In this document: piece by piece, positions 17,705 through 26,829 of the stretch
How the letters are laid out: every line of letters starts with the position of its first letter
Numbering within the stretch: position 1 is the first letter of the stretch
Assembly: GCF_010548275.1 (NCBI RefSeq)
Contig: NZ_JAAGLT010000004.1
Coordinates: 62,001-126,000 of the forward strand
Source of the DNA: Streptomyces sp. SID12488
Lineage (GTDB): Bacteria > Actinomycetota > Actinomycetes > Streptomycetales > Streptomycetaceae
Direction of reading: 5' to 3'
Length of the DNA stretch: 64,000 bases
Program-made: the position numbers and the translations under genes
The notes under the pieces: model-generated
Told to the model about the DNA's origin: nothing
Databases searched by the model: none
Seen by the model: only the letters and a program-made list of their open reading frames with translations

Positions 17705-18709
17705 TCAGTGCGAGGCCTCGGCGAGATGCTGCGTGCCGATCCGCTTGCGGAACACCCAGTACGTCCAGCCCTGGTAGAGCAGGACCATGGGGGTGGCGAT
17801 CCCCGCACACCACGTCATGATCTTCAGCGTGTACGGGCTCGACGAGGCATTGGTGACCGTGAGGTTCCAGTCCGGGTTGAGCGAGGACGGCATGACGTTC
17901 GGGAAGAGCGTCAGGAAGAGCATCGCGACGGCGGCCACAATGGTGACCCCGGAGAACGCGAACGCCCAGCCCTCACGCCCCTTCCGCGCCGCCCCCAGTG
18001 CGGCGACGAGCGCGAGCACGGCCACGACCGCCGCGACCAGCGAGCCACTGTCGCCCTTGTCGGCCTGGGTCCAGCTCAGGAACACGAGCGCGACGACGGC
18101 TGTCACCAGCCCGACGCGGACCGCCAGCTTCCGCGCCCGTTCCCTGATGTCTCCGACGGTCTTGAGGCCGACGAACACCGTGCCGTGGAAGGTGAACAGC
18201 GACAGGGTGACCAGGCCGCCGAGCAGGGCGTACGGGTTGAGCAGATCGGAGAGATTCCCGACGTACTCGAAGTCCGCGTCGATCTTCACCCCGCGCACGA
18301 TGTTGGCGAAGGCCACACCCCAGAGGAACGCCGGGAGCAGCGAGGTCCAGAAGATCGCGGTCTCCCAGTTGCGCTGCCAGTTCTCCTCGGGTCGCTTCAC
18401 GCGGTACTCGAAGGCGACGCCCCGCACGATCAGGCACACCAGGATGAGCAGCAGCGGCAGATAGAAGCCGGAGAAGAGGGTGGCGTACCACTCGGGGAAG
18501 GCAGCGAAGGTCGCACCGCCCGCGGAGAGCAGCCACACCTCGTTGCCGTCCCAGACGGGTCCGATGGTGTTGATGAGGACCCGCTTCTCGGCCCGGTCGC
18601 GGGCGAGCAGCTTGGTGAGGACACCGACCCCGAAGTCGAAGCCCTCCAGGAAGAAGTAGCCGGTCCACAGGACGGCGATGAGAACGAACCAGACGTCGTG
18701 AAGTTGCAT
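17705..18709 (-). CDS. cydB: Cytochrome bd ubiquinol/menaquinol oxidase subunit II
   Basis: This 334-residue integral membrane protein begins MQLHDVWFVLIAVLWTGYFFLEGFDFGVG, the characteristic CydB opening including the GFDFG motif. The string IGPVWDGNEVWLLSAGGATFAAFP is the other family signature. It forms the oxygen-reducing bd oxidase with CydA in the cytoplasmic membrane, taking electrons from menaquinol. It starts 21 bases after cydA on the same strand, so they are co-transcribed. The C-terminus is followed by the parS palindrome at 17612-17657. Confidence 0.97.
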   Translation of the reverse strand: MQLHDVWFVLIAVLWTGYFFLEGFDFGVGVLTKLLARDRAEKRVLINTIGPVWDGNEVWLLSAGGATFAAFPEWYATLFSGFYLPLLLILVCLIVRGVAFEYRVKRPEENWQRNWETAIFWTSLLPAFLWGVAFANIVRGVKIDADFEYVGNLSDLLNPYALLGGLVTLSLFTFHGTVFVGLKTVGDIRERARKLAVRVGLVTAVVALVFLSWTQADKGDSGSLVAAVVAVLALVAALGAARKGREGWAFAFSGVTIVAAVAMLFLTLFPNVMPSSLNPDWNLTVTNASSSPYTLKIMTWCAGIATPMVLLYQGWTYWVFRKRIGTQHLAEASH

Positions 18710-18730
18710 GGCGATTCCAGCTCCCTGGGC

Positions 18731-20239
18731 CTAGTAGGAGAAGGCCATCGGCTTGTCGGCGTCCTGTGGGTCGCCGCCGATCTTCGTGGGCGGGTTGAGG
18801 TCGGCCTCGGTCAGTTCGGGCGGCCCGGCCTTGACGTACTTCACGAGGAGTTTGACCTCGATGACGGCGAGGATCGCGTAGAGCGAGGTGAAGACGATCA
18901 TCGAGGTGAGGATCTCCCACTGCGAGACCCCGGGGGAGACCGCGTCCCGGGTCTGGAAGATGCCGTAGACGACCCACGGCTGACGGCCCATCTCGGTGAA
19001 GATCCAACCCCAGGAGCTGGCGATCAGCGGGAAGCCCAGAGTGAGGATCGCGATGCGCCAGTACCACTTGGTGAGCGTCGGGCCGAGCGCCTTCCCGGGG
19101 AGCAGCGAGAGGTGCGGCACCTCGTCGTCGCCGACCCGCAGATGCTGCGGCAGCATGAACTTCTTGCGGGTCAGCCAGAGTCCGGCGAGCCCGATCGCGA
19201 AGGACGTCATGCCGAAGCCGATCATCCAGCGGAAGCCCCAGTAAGCGACCGGGATGTTGGGCCGGTAGTCGCCGGGCCCGAACTTCTCCTGCTCAGCCTT
19301 GTTGACGTCGTTGATACCCGGGACGTAGGAGCTGAAGTCGTCGTTGGCGAGGAAGGACAGCAGGCCGGGGATCTCGATGGCGACCTTGTTGTGGCCGGCC
19401 TCGACGTCGCCGTAGGCGAAGACGGAGAAGGGCGCGGGCGCCTCGCCGTCCCAGAGGGCCTCGGCGGCGGCCATCTTCATCGGCTGCTGCTTGAACATGA
19501 CCTTGCCGAGGAGGTCACCGCTGACCGCGGTGAGCAGGCCGCCGATGACGACGGTGACCAGGCCGAGCCGCAGCGAGGTCTTCATCACGTCGATGTGCTT
19601 CTTGCGCGTCAGATGGAAGGCGGCGATGCCGACCATGAAGGCGCCGCCCGTGAGGAAGGCCGCGGTGAGGGTGTGGAAGACCTGGGTCAGCGCGGTGTCC
19701 TGGGTGAGGACCAGCCAGAAGTCGGTGAGCTCGGCGCGGCCCTTCTGCTCGTTGATCCGGTAGCCGACGGGGTGCTGCATCCAGGAGTTGGCCGCCAGGA
19801 TGAAGTACGCCGACAGGATCGTGCCGATCGAGACCATCCAGATGCAGGCCAGGTGGATCCTCTTCGGCAGCTTGTCCCAGCCGAAGATCCACAGCCCGAT
19901 GAAGGTGGACTCGAAGAAGAAGGCGATCAGCGCCTCGAAGGCGAGCGGGGCGCCGAAGACATCGCCGACGAAGCGCGAGTAGTCGGACCAGTTCATGCCG
20001 AACTGGAACTCCTGCACGATGCCGGTGACCACACCCATCGCGATGTTGATCAGGAAGAGCTTGCCCCAGAACTTGGTGGCCTTGAGGTACTTCTCCTTCT
20101 CCGTGCGCACCCAGGCGGTCTGCAGGCCGGCGGTGAGCGCGGCGAGGGAGATCGTCAGCGGGACGAACAGGAAGTGGTAGACGGTGGTGATGCCGAACTG
20201 CCATCGAGCCAGAGTCTCGGGCGCCAGAGCGACGTCCAC
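18731..20239 (-). CDS. cydA: Cytochrome bd oxidase subunit I
   Basis: This 502-residue membrane protein carries the haem ligands of cytochrome bd, including the N-terminal His in TTVYHFLFVPLTI, the conserved GRQPW motif (EMGRQPWVVYGI) and QEFQFGMNWSDYSRFVGDVFGAPLA. It oxidises menaquinol and passes electrons to oxygen, mainly under low oxygen. The GTG at 20239 (VDVALAPETLARWQFG) was chosen because AGGAGGAGAT lies right before it; the longer reading adds a non-homologous leader. A Rex operator about 80-105 bases upstream indicates redox control of the cydAB-cydDC cluster. Confidence 0.97.
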   Translation of the reverse strand: MDVALAPETLARWQFGITTVYHFLFVPLTISLAALTAGLQTAWVRTEKEKYLKATKFWGKLFLINIAMGVVTGIVQEFQFGMNWSDYSRFVGDVFGAPLAFEALIAFFFESTFIGLWIFGWDKLPKRIHLACIWMVSIGTILSAYFILAANSWMQHPVGYRINEQKGRAELTDFWLVLTQDTALTQVFHTLTAAFLTGGAFMVGIAAFHLTRKKHIDVMKTSLRLGLVTVVIGGLLTAVSGDLLGKVMFKQQPMKMAAAEALWDGEAPAPFSVFAYGDVEAGHNKVAIEIPGLLSFLANDDFSSYVPGINDVNKAEQEKFGPGDYRPNIPVAYWGFRWMIGFGMTSFAIGLAGLWLTRKKFMLPQHLRVGDDEVPHLSLLPGKALGPTLTKWYWRIAILTLGFPLIASSWGWIFTEMGRQPWVVYGIFQTRDAVSPGVSQWEILTSMIVFTSLYAILAVIEVKLLVKYVKAGPPELTEADLNPPTKIGGDPQDADKPMAFSY

Positions 20240-20316
20240 ATCTCCTCCTAACGTGCATGGCCATTGCGACGGTCTGTCCCGGTTGCCGCGCTTCACGAGA
20301 GGGACAAACAGGATGC

Positions 20317-20344
20317 GCTTGTGAACGCGTTCACATTCACAAGC
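20317..20344. promoter_or_regulatory. Rex operator upstream of cydA
   Basis: TGTGAACGCGTTCACA at 20320-20335 is a perfect 16-base palindrome that matches the known streptomycete Rex operator. A second, overlapping inverted repeat, GCTTGTGAA (20317-20325) with TTCACAAGC (20336-20344), surrounds it. Rex is an NADH/NAD+-sensing repressor that releases when NADH rises, which would switch on cydABDC in oxygen limitation. The rex gene is not in this window. Confidence 0.88.
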
Positions 20345-20398
20345 AATTATGGCGCATGCTCGTTCGAACTTGGAGGGGTGGGGGGTCCCTAAACGAGG

Positions 20399-20433
20399 CC
20401 TGACCGGCCCTTGACGGAAAAGGGCCGGTCAGG
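20399..20433 (-). terminator. Rho-independent-like hairpin after hisC
   Basis: CCTGACCGGCCC (20399-20410) and GGGCCGGTCAGG (20422-20433) form a 12-base stem with an 11-base loop. It lies downstream of the minus-strand hisC and upstream of the cydA promoter, and would isolate the two transcription units. Confidence 0.8.
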
Positions 20434-20486
20434 CGGAGGTACGGACATCCATGGGCGGGTCTGGTGCCAAGACTCGGGAGCTCGGA

Positions 20487-21566
20487 CTACAGCTCCTTGC
20501 GGAACACCTCCGCCGCCTTCAGAAAGACGTCGTTCGCCTCGGTCTCACCGACCGTCACCCGGACCCCCTCGCCCGGGAACGGCCGGACGACCACCCCGGC
20601 CCGCTCGCACACCGCCGCGAAGTCGACCGTGCGCTCCCCCAGCCGCAGCCACACGAAGTTCGCCTGGGTCTCGGGCACCGTCCAGCCCTGCCCGCGCAGC
20701 CCGTCGACCACCCGCGTGCGCTCGGACACCAGCGAACCGACCCGGCCGAGCAGCGCGTCCTCGGCCCGCAGCGAGGCCACCGCCGCGTCCTGGGCGAGCT
20801 GGCTCACCCCGAACGGCACCGCCGTCTTGCGCAGCGCCGCCGCCACCGGCTCATGGGCGATCGCGAACCCCACCCGGAGTCCGGCGAGGCCGTACGCCTT
20901 GGAGAAGGTCCGCAGCACACAGACGTTCGGCCGGTCACGGTAGAGCACGACCCCGTCCGGCACCTCGATGTCGCGGACGAACTCCTTGTACGCCTCGTCG
21001 AGCACCACCAGCACATCACCGGGCACCCGGTCCAGGAACCGCTCCAGCTCGGCCCGCCGTACGACGGTCCCCGTCGGGTTGTTGGGGTTGCAGACGAAGA
21101 TCAGCCGGGTCCGGTCGGTGATCGCGTCCGCCATCGCGTCCAGGTCGTGCACGTCCCCGGGCGTCAGCGGGACCTTGACCGACGTGGCGCCGCTGATCTG
21201 CGTGATGATCGGATAGGCCTCGAAGGAGCGCCAGGCGTAGATCACCTCGTCGCCGGGCCCGCTGGTGGACTGGATCAGCTGCTGTGCGACGCCGACCGAG
21301 CCGGTTCCGGTGGCGACATGGGAGACCGGCACGGCGAAACGTTCTGCCAGCTCGCTCATGAGCTCCGTGCAGGCCATGTCCGGGTAGCGGTTGAAGGCCC
21401 CCGCCGCGGCCGTCACGGTCTCCAGCACACCGGGCAGCGGCGGGTACGGGTTCTCGTTCGAGGACAGCTTGTAGGCCACCGGACCGCCGGCCGCGGCCGG
21501 CCTGCCCGGCTTGTAGGTGGGGATCCCCTCCAGCTCGGCGCGCAGCCTCGGGCTCGTCTCGCTCAC
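20487..21566 (-). CDS. HisC-family PLP aminotransferase (histidinol-phosphate or aromatic)
   Basis: This 359-residue fold-type I aminotransferase has the substrate loop [28 protein letters not shown] and the PLP-binding Lys in [17 protein letters not shown]. It belongs to the histidinol-phosphate aminotransferase family, but streptomycetes also have a hisC in the his operon. This free-standing copy may therefore act on aromatic or imidazole-acetol substrates. The GTG at 21566 ([14 protein letters not shown]) follows CGAGGAGGACTGC. It is monocistronic, with a terminator at 20399-20433. Confidence 0.9.
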   Translation of the reverse strand: MSETSPRLRAELEGIPTYKPGRPAAAGGPVAYKLSSNENPYPPLPGVLETVTAAAGAFNRYPDMACTELMSELAERFAVPVSHVATGTGSVGVAQQLIQSTSGPGDEVIYAWRSFEAYPIITQISGATSVKVPLTPGDVHDLDAMADAITDRTRLIFVCNPNNPTGTVVRRAELERFLDRVPGDVLVVLDEAYKEFVRDIEVPDGVVLYRDRPNVCVLRTFSKAYGLAGLRVGFAIAHEPVAAALRKTAVPFGVSQLAQDAAVASLRAEDALLGRVGSLVSERTRVVDGLRGQGWTVPETQANFVWLRLGERTVDFAAVCERAGVVVRPFPGEGVRVTVGETEANDVFLKAAEVFRKEL

Positions 21567-22029
21567 CGCAGTCCTCCTCGTGACCACCACCGGCTCAGCA
21601 CGGCCATCCGCTGCCGGTTACCGGGTACCAATGCTTCACACCTTATGAGGATTCGGCGCCGCCGCGTACGGGTCGGTCGTGCCCGAGTGCCTCCGACGCG
21701 CTCCGTGCGTCCACCTCACCTGTCCCATGGGCATCAGGGGTATCACCGTACAAAGTTGTACGAATCGGGGGGCGCACTGCACTTCTCAGCACGCGCCGGT
21801 GGCTCACGCCGTGGCGCGCATCCCCCGTAGAGGTGAGTTGAGACCTCTTCGAAACATCGGTCACTTGGCAGGCCTGCGCGTGCCGACAAGTCAGGTAGGG
21901 CAGTAATATCGTTCAACTGACTTCTTTTCTAAGGCAGTTGGCAACTTTTGACCATGCAGAAACGTGCCTGTCAACGACTGCATATGCGTCCGCACTACCC
22001 CACCGCATGAGCCCTACTATCGGCTCGCC
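21567..22029. other. Divergent promoter region with two inverted repeats
   Basis: This 463-base region separates the divergent hisC and LacI-type genes. It is AT-richer towards the LacI side. It holds the CGTACAA-AG-TTGTACG palindrome at 21747-21762 and a looser CAACTG-N15-CAGTTG repeat at 21914-21940, close to the LacI start. I see no credible gene in it. Confidence 0.5.
21747..21762. promoter_or_regulatory. Operator-like palindrome
   Basis: CGTACAA and TTGTACG are perfect 7-base arms separated by AG. The site lies about 180 bases upstream of hisC and 270 bases upstream of the LacI gene. The form fits a dimeric repressor site, but the protein is not known. Confidence 0.5.
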
Positions 22030-23142
22030 ATGACAGCAGCAGGGAAGCACCAGGTGAGCCGAGCGGAGACAACCCGACGAGCCAGCCGGCCAGGCCGAGC
22101 AGGCATCAGAGACGTGGCCGCCGCCGCCGGCGTCTCGATCACGACCGTCTCCGACGCCCTCAACGGAAAAGGCAGGCTCCCGGACGTCACCCGACGCCAT
22201 GTCCGTGAGGTCGCGGACCGGCTGGGCTACCGCCCGTCGGCCGCGGCCCGAACCCTCCGTACCGGCAAGTCCGGGCTGATCGGTCTGACCGTGACGACAT
22301 ACGGGGATGAACCTTTCACCTTCACCGAGTTCGCGTACTTCGCGGAGATGGCGAGGGCCGCCACCTCGGCCGCGCTCGCCCGGGGCTACGCCCTGGTCAT
22401 CCTCCCCGCGACCTCTCGCCACGACGTGTGGTCGAACGTCGCCCTGGACGGCACGGTCGTCATCGACCCGTCCGACCAGGACCCGGTGGTCACCGAACTC
22501 GTCCGGCAGGGGCTGCCCGTCGTCTCCGACGGCCGCCCGGCCGGCTCGCTCCCGGTCACCGCGTGGGTCGACAACGACCACGAGGCGGCGGTCCTGGGCA
22601 TCCTCGACCACCTGGCCGCCGCCGGCGCCCGCCGCATCGGCCTGCTGACGGGGACGACCACCGACACCTACACCCATCTCTCGACCACGGCGTACCTGAA
22701 CTGGTGCGAGCGGGTCGGCCAGGACCCGGTGTACGAGTCCTACCCGGCCCACGACCCGTGCGCGGGCGCCGTGGCCGCCGACCGGCTGCTGGCCCGCCCG
22801 GACCGTCCGGACGCCGTCTACGGCCTCTTCGACCCGAACGGCACCGACCTGCTGGCCGCGGCCCGGCGCTACGGTCTGCGCGTCCCGGAGGACCTCCTGC
22901 TGGTCTGCTGCAGCGAGTCCACGGTGTACGCGACCACGGAGCCGCCGATCACCACCCTCTCGCTGAAGCCGCGCCGCATCGGCACGGCGGTGGTCCAGCT
23001 CCTGATCGACGCGATCGAGAACCTCGACTCGGACCTGCCGTTCGAGCAGGTGATACCGACCGAACTGATCGTGCGGACGTCCTCGCAGCGCCGTCCGCCG
23101 CGCACGACGGTCAGTCCTCCGAGGTCGCCCGAGGAAGGGTGA
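22030..23142 (+). CDS. LacI family transcriptional regulator
   Basis: This regulator of about 370 residues has a LacI helix-turn-helix (GIRDVAAAAGVSITTVSDALNGKGRLPDVTRRHVREVADRLGYRPSAAARTLRTGKSGLIGL). A periplasmic-binding-protein-like effector domain follows, ending in the dimer and ligand strands TTLSLKPRRIGTAVVQLLID. It probably represses sugar or metabolite genes and may control itself through the inverted repeat at 21914-21940. The ATG at 22030 has a poor ribosome-binding site; the in-frame GTG at 22054, preceded by AGGGAAG, is a good alternative. No transport or catabolic gene is adjacent, so the effector is unknown. Confidence 0.88.
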   Translation: MTAAGKHQVSRAETTRRASRPGRAGIRDVAAAAGVSITTVSDALNGKGRLPDVTRRHVREVADRLGYRPSAAARTLRTGKSGLIGLTVTTYGDEPFTFTEFAYFAEMARAATSAALARGYALVILPATSRHDVWSNVALDGTVVIDPSDQDPVVTELVRQGLPVVSDGRPAGSLPVTAWVDNDHEAAVLGILDHLAAAGARRIGLLTGTTTDTYTHLSTTAYLNWCERVGQDPVYESYPAHDPCAGAVAADRLLARPDRPDAVYGLFDPNGTDLLAAARRYGLRVPEDLLLVCCSESTVYATTEPPITTLSLKPRRIGTAVVQLLIDAIENLDSDLPFEQVIPTELIVRTSSQRRPPRTTVSPPRSPEEG

Positions 23143-23558
23143 TCCGGGGGCGATGGTGAGGGCGGGGAAATCGGGCTTGTGCGGGGCCGGTTCCCGGAGA
23201 GCGGGGCCGTACGAGGGGTCGGCCCCGTAGGGGGAAGCGGGAATCCGGCCCCGTTCAGGAAAACGCGGGACACCGGCGTCCGGTCAGTTCACGGGCGCCG
23301 GTGTCATGATCGTACGAAGCATCGGTGTCCGAGGTTCGGGGCAAGGTACGAAGCGGGCAAGTCCGGGGCGGGACGATACGGGAAATCCCCTCTGAATCGG
23401 GGTGAAAGCCGCGCGGAACCGGGCTCCTTCGCCGATTCACCACCCCTGGGTCATCACATGGCGCGATCCGCATTCCTATGATGGGCCCACGACACCGCGG
23501 GCCGCTGCGACCAGGCAGTCCGATGCGGTGCAGATGCGGCGCGATGGTGGAGGGGTCG
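23143..23558. other. Intergenic between LacI-type and phosphatase genes
   Basis: These 416 bases hold the terminator at 23269-23305, several G-rich runs, and presumably the promoter of the phosphatase gene. An upstream in-frame ATG at 23478 exists but lacks a ribosome-binding site. I see no RNA gene. Confidence 0.45.
23269..23305 (+). terminator. Hairpin downstream of the LacI-type gene
   Basis: GACACCGGCG (23269-23278) and CGCCGGTGTC (23296-23305) form a perfect 10-base stem with a 17-base loop. It stands about 125 bases after the LacI stop and could end that transcript. Confidence 0.55.
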
Positions 23559-24677
23559 ATGACTCAGGGGGCCGGTCAGGTACCCGAGGTGACGCGGACG
23601 GCGACGTTGCGCGACTTCCGGGTGCCCGCTTACGTCCATGAGGCCGGTCCGCACACCGACGGCACGGCCCCCGGGGACGTCACCGCCGGGGCGGCCGACA
23701 CCGAGGTCCAGGAGCCCGCCGAGGGCTCGCAGACCCTGTCCGACCTGGAGGAATACCCCGACGGGTACACGCCGACGCAACGGGACCTGCCCGTCATCAA
23801 CCGCGGTGACACTCTTCAGGTGACCGTCGATCCCGAGGCCCTGGCCGCCGACGGCCCGGGACCTCTGTTCGTCGTCGGCGACGTCCACGGCTACCTCGAC
23901 GAACTGGTGGGCGCCCTCCAGGAACAGGGCCTGATCGACAGCGCGGGCGACTGGTCCGCGGGCACCGCCCGGCTCTGGTTCCTCGGTGACTTCACCGACC
24001 GCGGCCCGGACGGCATCGGCGTCATCGACCTGGTCATGCGGCTGTCCGCCGAGGCAGCCGCGGCCGGCGGCTACTGCAAGGCCCTCATGGGCAACCACGA
24101 GCTGCTGCTGCTGGGCGCCAAGAGGTTCGGCGACACCCCCGTCAACTCGGGCGCGGGCACGGCCACCTTCCAGGCGGCCTGGTTGCTGAACGGCGGCCAG
24201 AAGACCGACATGGACCGGCTCCAGGACCACCACCTCCAGTGGATGGCCCGCCTCGACGCGATCGAGGAGGTCGACGGCCACCTGCTCGTGCACTCGGACA
24301 CCACCGCCTACCTCGACTACGGCGACTCGATCGAGGCGGTCAACGACACCGTCCGCGAGACGATCACGCGCAACGACGCGGACGAGGTGTGGGATCTGTT
24401 CCGCAAGTTCACCAAGCGCTTCTCCTTCCGCGACGAGGGCGGTGCCGAGGCCGTACGCTCCCTCCTCGACACGTACGGCGGCAGCCGCATCGTTCACGGC
24501 CACAGCCCCATCCCGTATCTGGTGGGCGACGTGGGCACCGAGGACGACGGCGAGGACAACTCCCGGCCGAACATCGAACATCCGCATGTCTACGCCGACG
24601 GACTGGCCATCGCGATGGACGGCGGCGTGACCATGGCCGGAAAACTGCTGGTCCAGGAACTTCCACTGGAACTCTGA
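23559..24677 (+). CDS. Calcineurin-like metallophosphoesterase
   Basis: This 372-residue phosphatase has the full PPP/calcineurin metal signature: GDVHGY, LGDFTDRGPDG, MGNHELLLLG, then a His in LLVHSD and the late GHSPIPYL. The fold resembles bacterial PPP-type serine/threonine phosphatases and symmetric Ap4A hydrolases. A roughly 90-residue N-terminal extension (rich in Thr, Pro and acidic residues) precedes the catalytic part. The ATG at 23559 (MTQGAGQVPE) follows GGAGGGGTCG; earlier in-frame ATGs have weaker context. The substrate, protein phosphate or dinucleotide, is not decidable from sequence alone. Confidence 0.88.
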   Translation: MTQGAGQVPEVTRTATLRDFRVPAYVHEAGPHTDGTAPGDVTAGAADTEVQEPAEGSQTLSDLEEYPDGYTPTQRDLPVINRGDTLQVTVDPEALAADGPGPLFVVGDVHGYLDELVGALQEQGLIDSAGDWSAGTARLWFLGDFTDRGPDGIGVIDLVMRLSAEAAAAGGYCKALMGNHELLLLGAKRFGDTPVNSGAGTATFQAAWLLNGGQKTDMDRLQDHHLQWMARLDAIEEVDGHLLVHSDTTAYLDYGDSIEAVNDTVRETITRNDADEVWDLFRKFTKRFSFRDEGGAEAVRSLLDTYGGSRIVHGHSPIPYLVGDVGTEDDGEDNSRPNIEHPHVYADGLAIAMDGGVTMAGKLLVQELPLEL

Positions 24678-24882
24678 CGGATATCCGCGCGTTTCCCGGG
24701 CAGGCGTCCTCCGACTGTGAACCGCGTCGGACGGGGGACAGTCGCACGGCGAATTCTTCAAACCCCCTGTCACCGCGCGCCGTCGCCGCTCTACCATCGG
24801 CTTATCCGTAGCAGGCTCCCCTCCGTTTCTGCCCGACGGCTCGTCAGCATGCCGAGCCCCAAGCCCTACGGAGCATCGGGGG

Positions 24883-25755
24883 ATGCACATGAACAGCGTT
24901 CCGCAGCACCTGTTGAACGAGGACCGCCAGGAATACGAGCGGATCCTCGATGAGGCGCTGCGCTCCGCCCCACACCGCCCGGAACTGGCCGCCGCCGGTC
25001 AGCGTCTGAACCCCGAACAACTGCGCACCATGGCACTCAACGCCACCGCGCTCATCACGGTCGCCGCGGCGGCCGAATACCAGCACTACGTGAAGGTCCG
25101 CGACGAACTGCGCCACCCGGCGCCGGCCGCTCCGTCCTCATTCCACGAATCCGGCTCCACCGAGCCGGGCACGGGCGGGATGGGGCTCGCCGGCCTGGGC
25201 GAGGTCGCCGCCGAGACCGCCGGGGCGGGCGCCGTCGCCGTCGTCGCGGTCCTGGCTCCCGTCCTCGCGGGCACGGCCGCGGCGATCTTCCTGCTCGTGG
25301 GCTACATCCTCAAGATGCTCGACCCCGAGCCGGCGTTCGCCCGGACCATGCTCACCACCGGATGGGTGTTCGGTGCGGTGACCGCGGCAGCGATACTCGT
25401 CGCTGCGGTCGGCCTGCTCCTCACCGCCCTGCGCAACAGCCCGGATGCGGAGGAGACCGGGGCGTACGGCGAACTGACCGGGGAGGTCGCGCAGGCCAGG
25501 GACGCCTGGCGCGAGGCCCTGCTGGAGCGCGGCATCATGCCGTTCCTCCGCGACGCCCTTGCCGATCCCGGTACGGCGGCCATGAACCGCAAACCGGCCC
25601 CGGAACCCACCACCAGTCGCATGCCCCGACTCGGCTACAACCGACCCGGCTTCAGCAGTCCCGATGACGGCGCGACGACGGGCCACCGCCCCAGCTTCTC
25701 GAGCCCGGACTTCAGCAGCCCGGACTTCGGAGGCCCGGACCACCCGCCGGAGTGA
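24883..25755 (+). CDS. Predicted two-TM membrane protein with FSSPD repeats
   Basis: This 290-residue protein of no recognised family has a helical hydrophilic N-terminal part of about 80 residues, and a glycine-rich linker. Two hydrophobic segments (AVVAVLAPVLAGTAAAIFLLVGYIL and WVFGAVTAAAILVAAVGLLLTAL) probably place it in the membrane. A hydrophilic tail follows, with imperfect repeats of FSSPD in FSSPDFSSPDFGGPD and two further variants. A second ATG at 24889 is equally possible. It lies between a phosphatase and a broken Nudix-like gene; no function is assigned. Confidence 0.75.
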   Translation: MHMNSVPQHLLNEDRQEYERILDEALRSAPHRPELAAAGQRLNPEQLRTMALNATALITVAAAAEYQHYVKVRDELRHPAPAAPSSFHESGSTEPGTGGMGLAGLGEVAAETAGAGAVAVVAVLAPVLAGTAAAIFLLVGYILKMLDPEPAFARTMLTTGWVFGAVTAAAILVAAVGLLLTALRNSPDAEETGAYGELTGEVAQARDAWREALLERGIMPFLRDALADPGTAAMNRKPAPEPTTSRMPRLGYNRPGFSSPDDGATTGHRPSFSSPDFSSPDFGGPDHPPE

Positions 25756-25801
25756 CCGGCCGGTCCGGACGCGGGGCCCATGACTCAGGTGGAGCGGGCG
25801 G

Positions 25802-26681
25802 CTACTGGAGCCGCCTGACCACCTGGGCTTCCACACGCTCCACCGGCGTACGGCCATGCACATGGACCAGGGCCAGGTGGTACAGGGCCGGGGCGACCGG
25901 TGCCCACCGGTGGATCCGGTCGGCGTGCAGCATGTACCGGACGACGTCGGCCGACCGGAACGGCACATAGTCGATCGTCCGGTGCTCCCGGCGGTCGGCC
26001 GCACCTCGGCTCATCCGAGCCTGCAGACCCTCGCGGGTGATGTCCTTGAGCCGGGCGTGGAAGTGCGCACTCCACTGCCGCCGTTCCACGTCGACGACGA
26101 AGGCCGGCAGCACGAGGGAGTACTCGTGGGGCTCCGGCGAGAGCTCCTCGCGCATACCGCGGCGGGCCACCGCGTGCAGCTCCGGCGCGCTTCGGCCGGC
26201 GGAGTCGACGTGGCGTGACATCCCTTCGTTGACGGACGAGTTCCACAACCCCTGGCCCGTCCGGACCCGGTTGCTGCGCCGGCTGACGACCAGCATGTCG
26301 TCGGCCGTCACCACAGCGATGTTCATCCCGACGCCGCACTGGAGGAACGCGGGCGCGACCAGTGGATCGTCCGGGTCGAGGTGGCGGCTGCGAGGTGTCG
26401 TGCCGTCCGGCAGCCGGCGGTCGAGCTGCTGGGTGGCGAGGAACGTGTAGGAGCGGTGGGACGCAGGCGTATGTGGACCTCCGGATGCTCGGCCAGGGGC
26501 GTGCGGGAGATGTCGAACGACTCGACGTGTAGCGGGGGCCGTTCCACACAGGTGTCCGCCCCTCCGCCCGCAGCCGCTCGTTCTCCACCTCGATCTCGTC
26601 CCGCCAGCCGGCCATCTCCGCGGGGAGCGTGACCTCCTTGTCGAGCACATGCACGTGCACGTCCTCGGGGGCGATCGCCAC
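25802..26681 (-). pseudogene. Nudix-like hydrolase gene with two frameshifts
   Basis: Reading leftwards from the ATG at 26681, the protein runs MAIAPEDVHVHVLDKEVTLP to VWNG. It then continues in a second frame (PPLHVESFDISRTPLAEHPEVHIRLRPT) and finally in a third (HRSYTFLATQQLDRRL to VRRLQ). Each change fits one missing base, the first in the C run at 26534-26538 and the second near 26450-26475. The last frame has AFLQCGVGMNIAVVTADDMLVVSRRSNRV and a Nudix-like ELHAVARRGMREEL. If both bases were restored the product would be about 290 residues. Both shifts are next to C/G runs, so base-call error is possible as well as decay. Confidence 0.75.
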
Positions 26682-26829
26682 ATCACCGTCCCCCTTCGGC
26701 GATCAGCGCGGAGGTGTGCAGCGGCCCGAGGGAGAACGTCTGCCCCGCCCATGGCACGGAGTTAGACAGAACGATCAAGGAACGGAGGTTCTTGTCCCTG
26801 CCGTTACCGCTCGTCCCGGGAAAATCGGA

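Noticed and set aside
18661..18671. DnaA-box-like GGTCCACA inside cydB
   Set aside because: The second consensus position is G, and it lies in coding sequence; chance match.
17708..20251. 847-residue plus-strand open frame
   Set aside because: Antisense to cydB and cydA, whose motifs are intact on the other strand.
21914..21940. CAACTG-N15-CAGTTG as a definite LacI operator
   Set aside because: Arms are only six bases with a long gap and imperfect extension; kept only as a mention within the intergenic entry.
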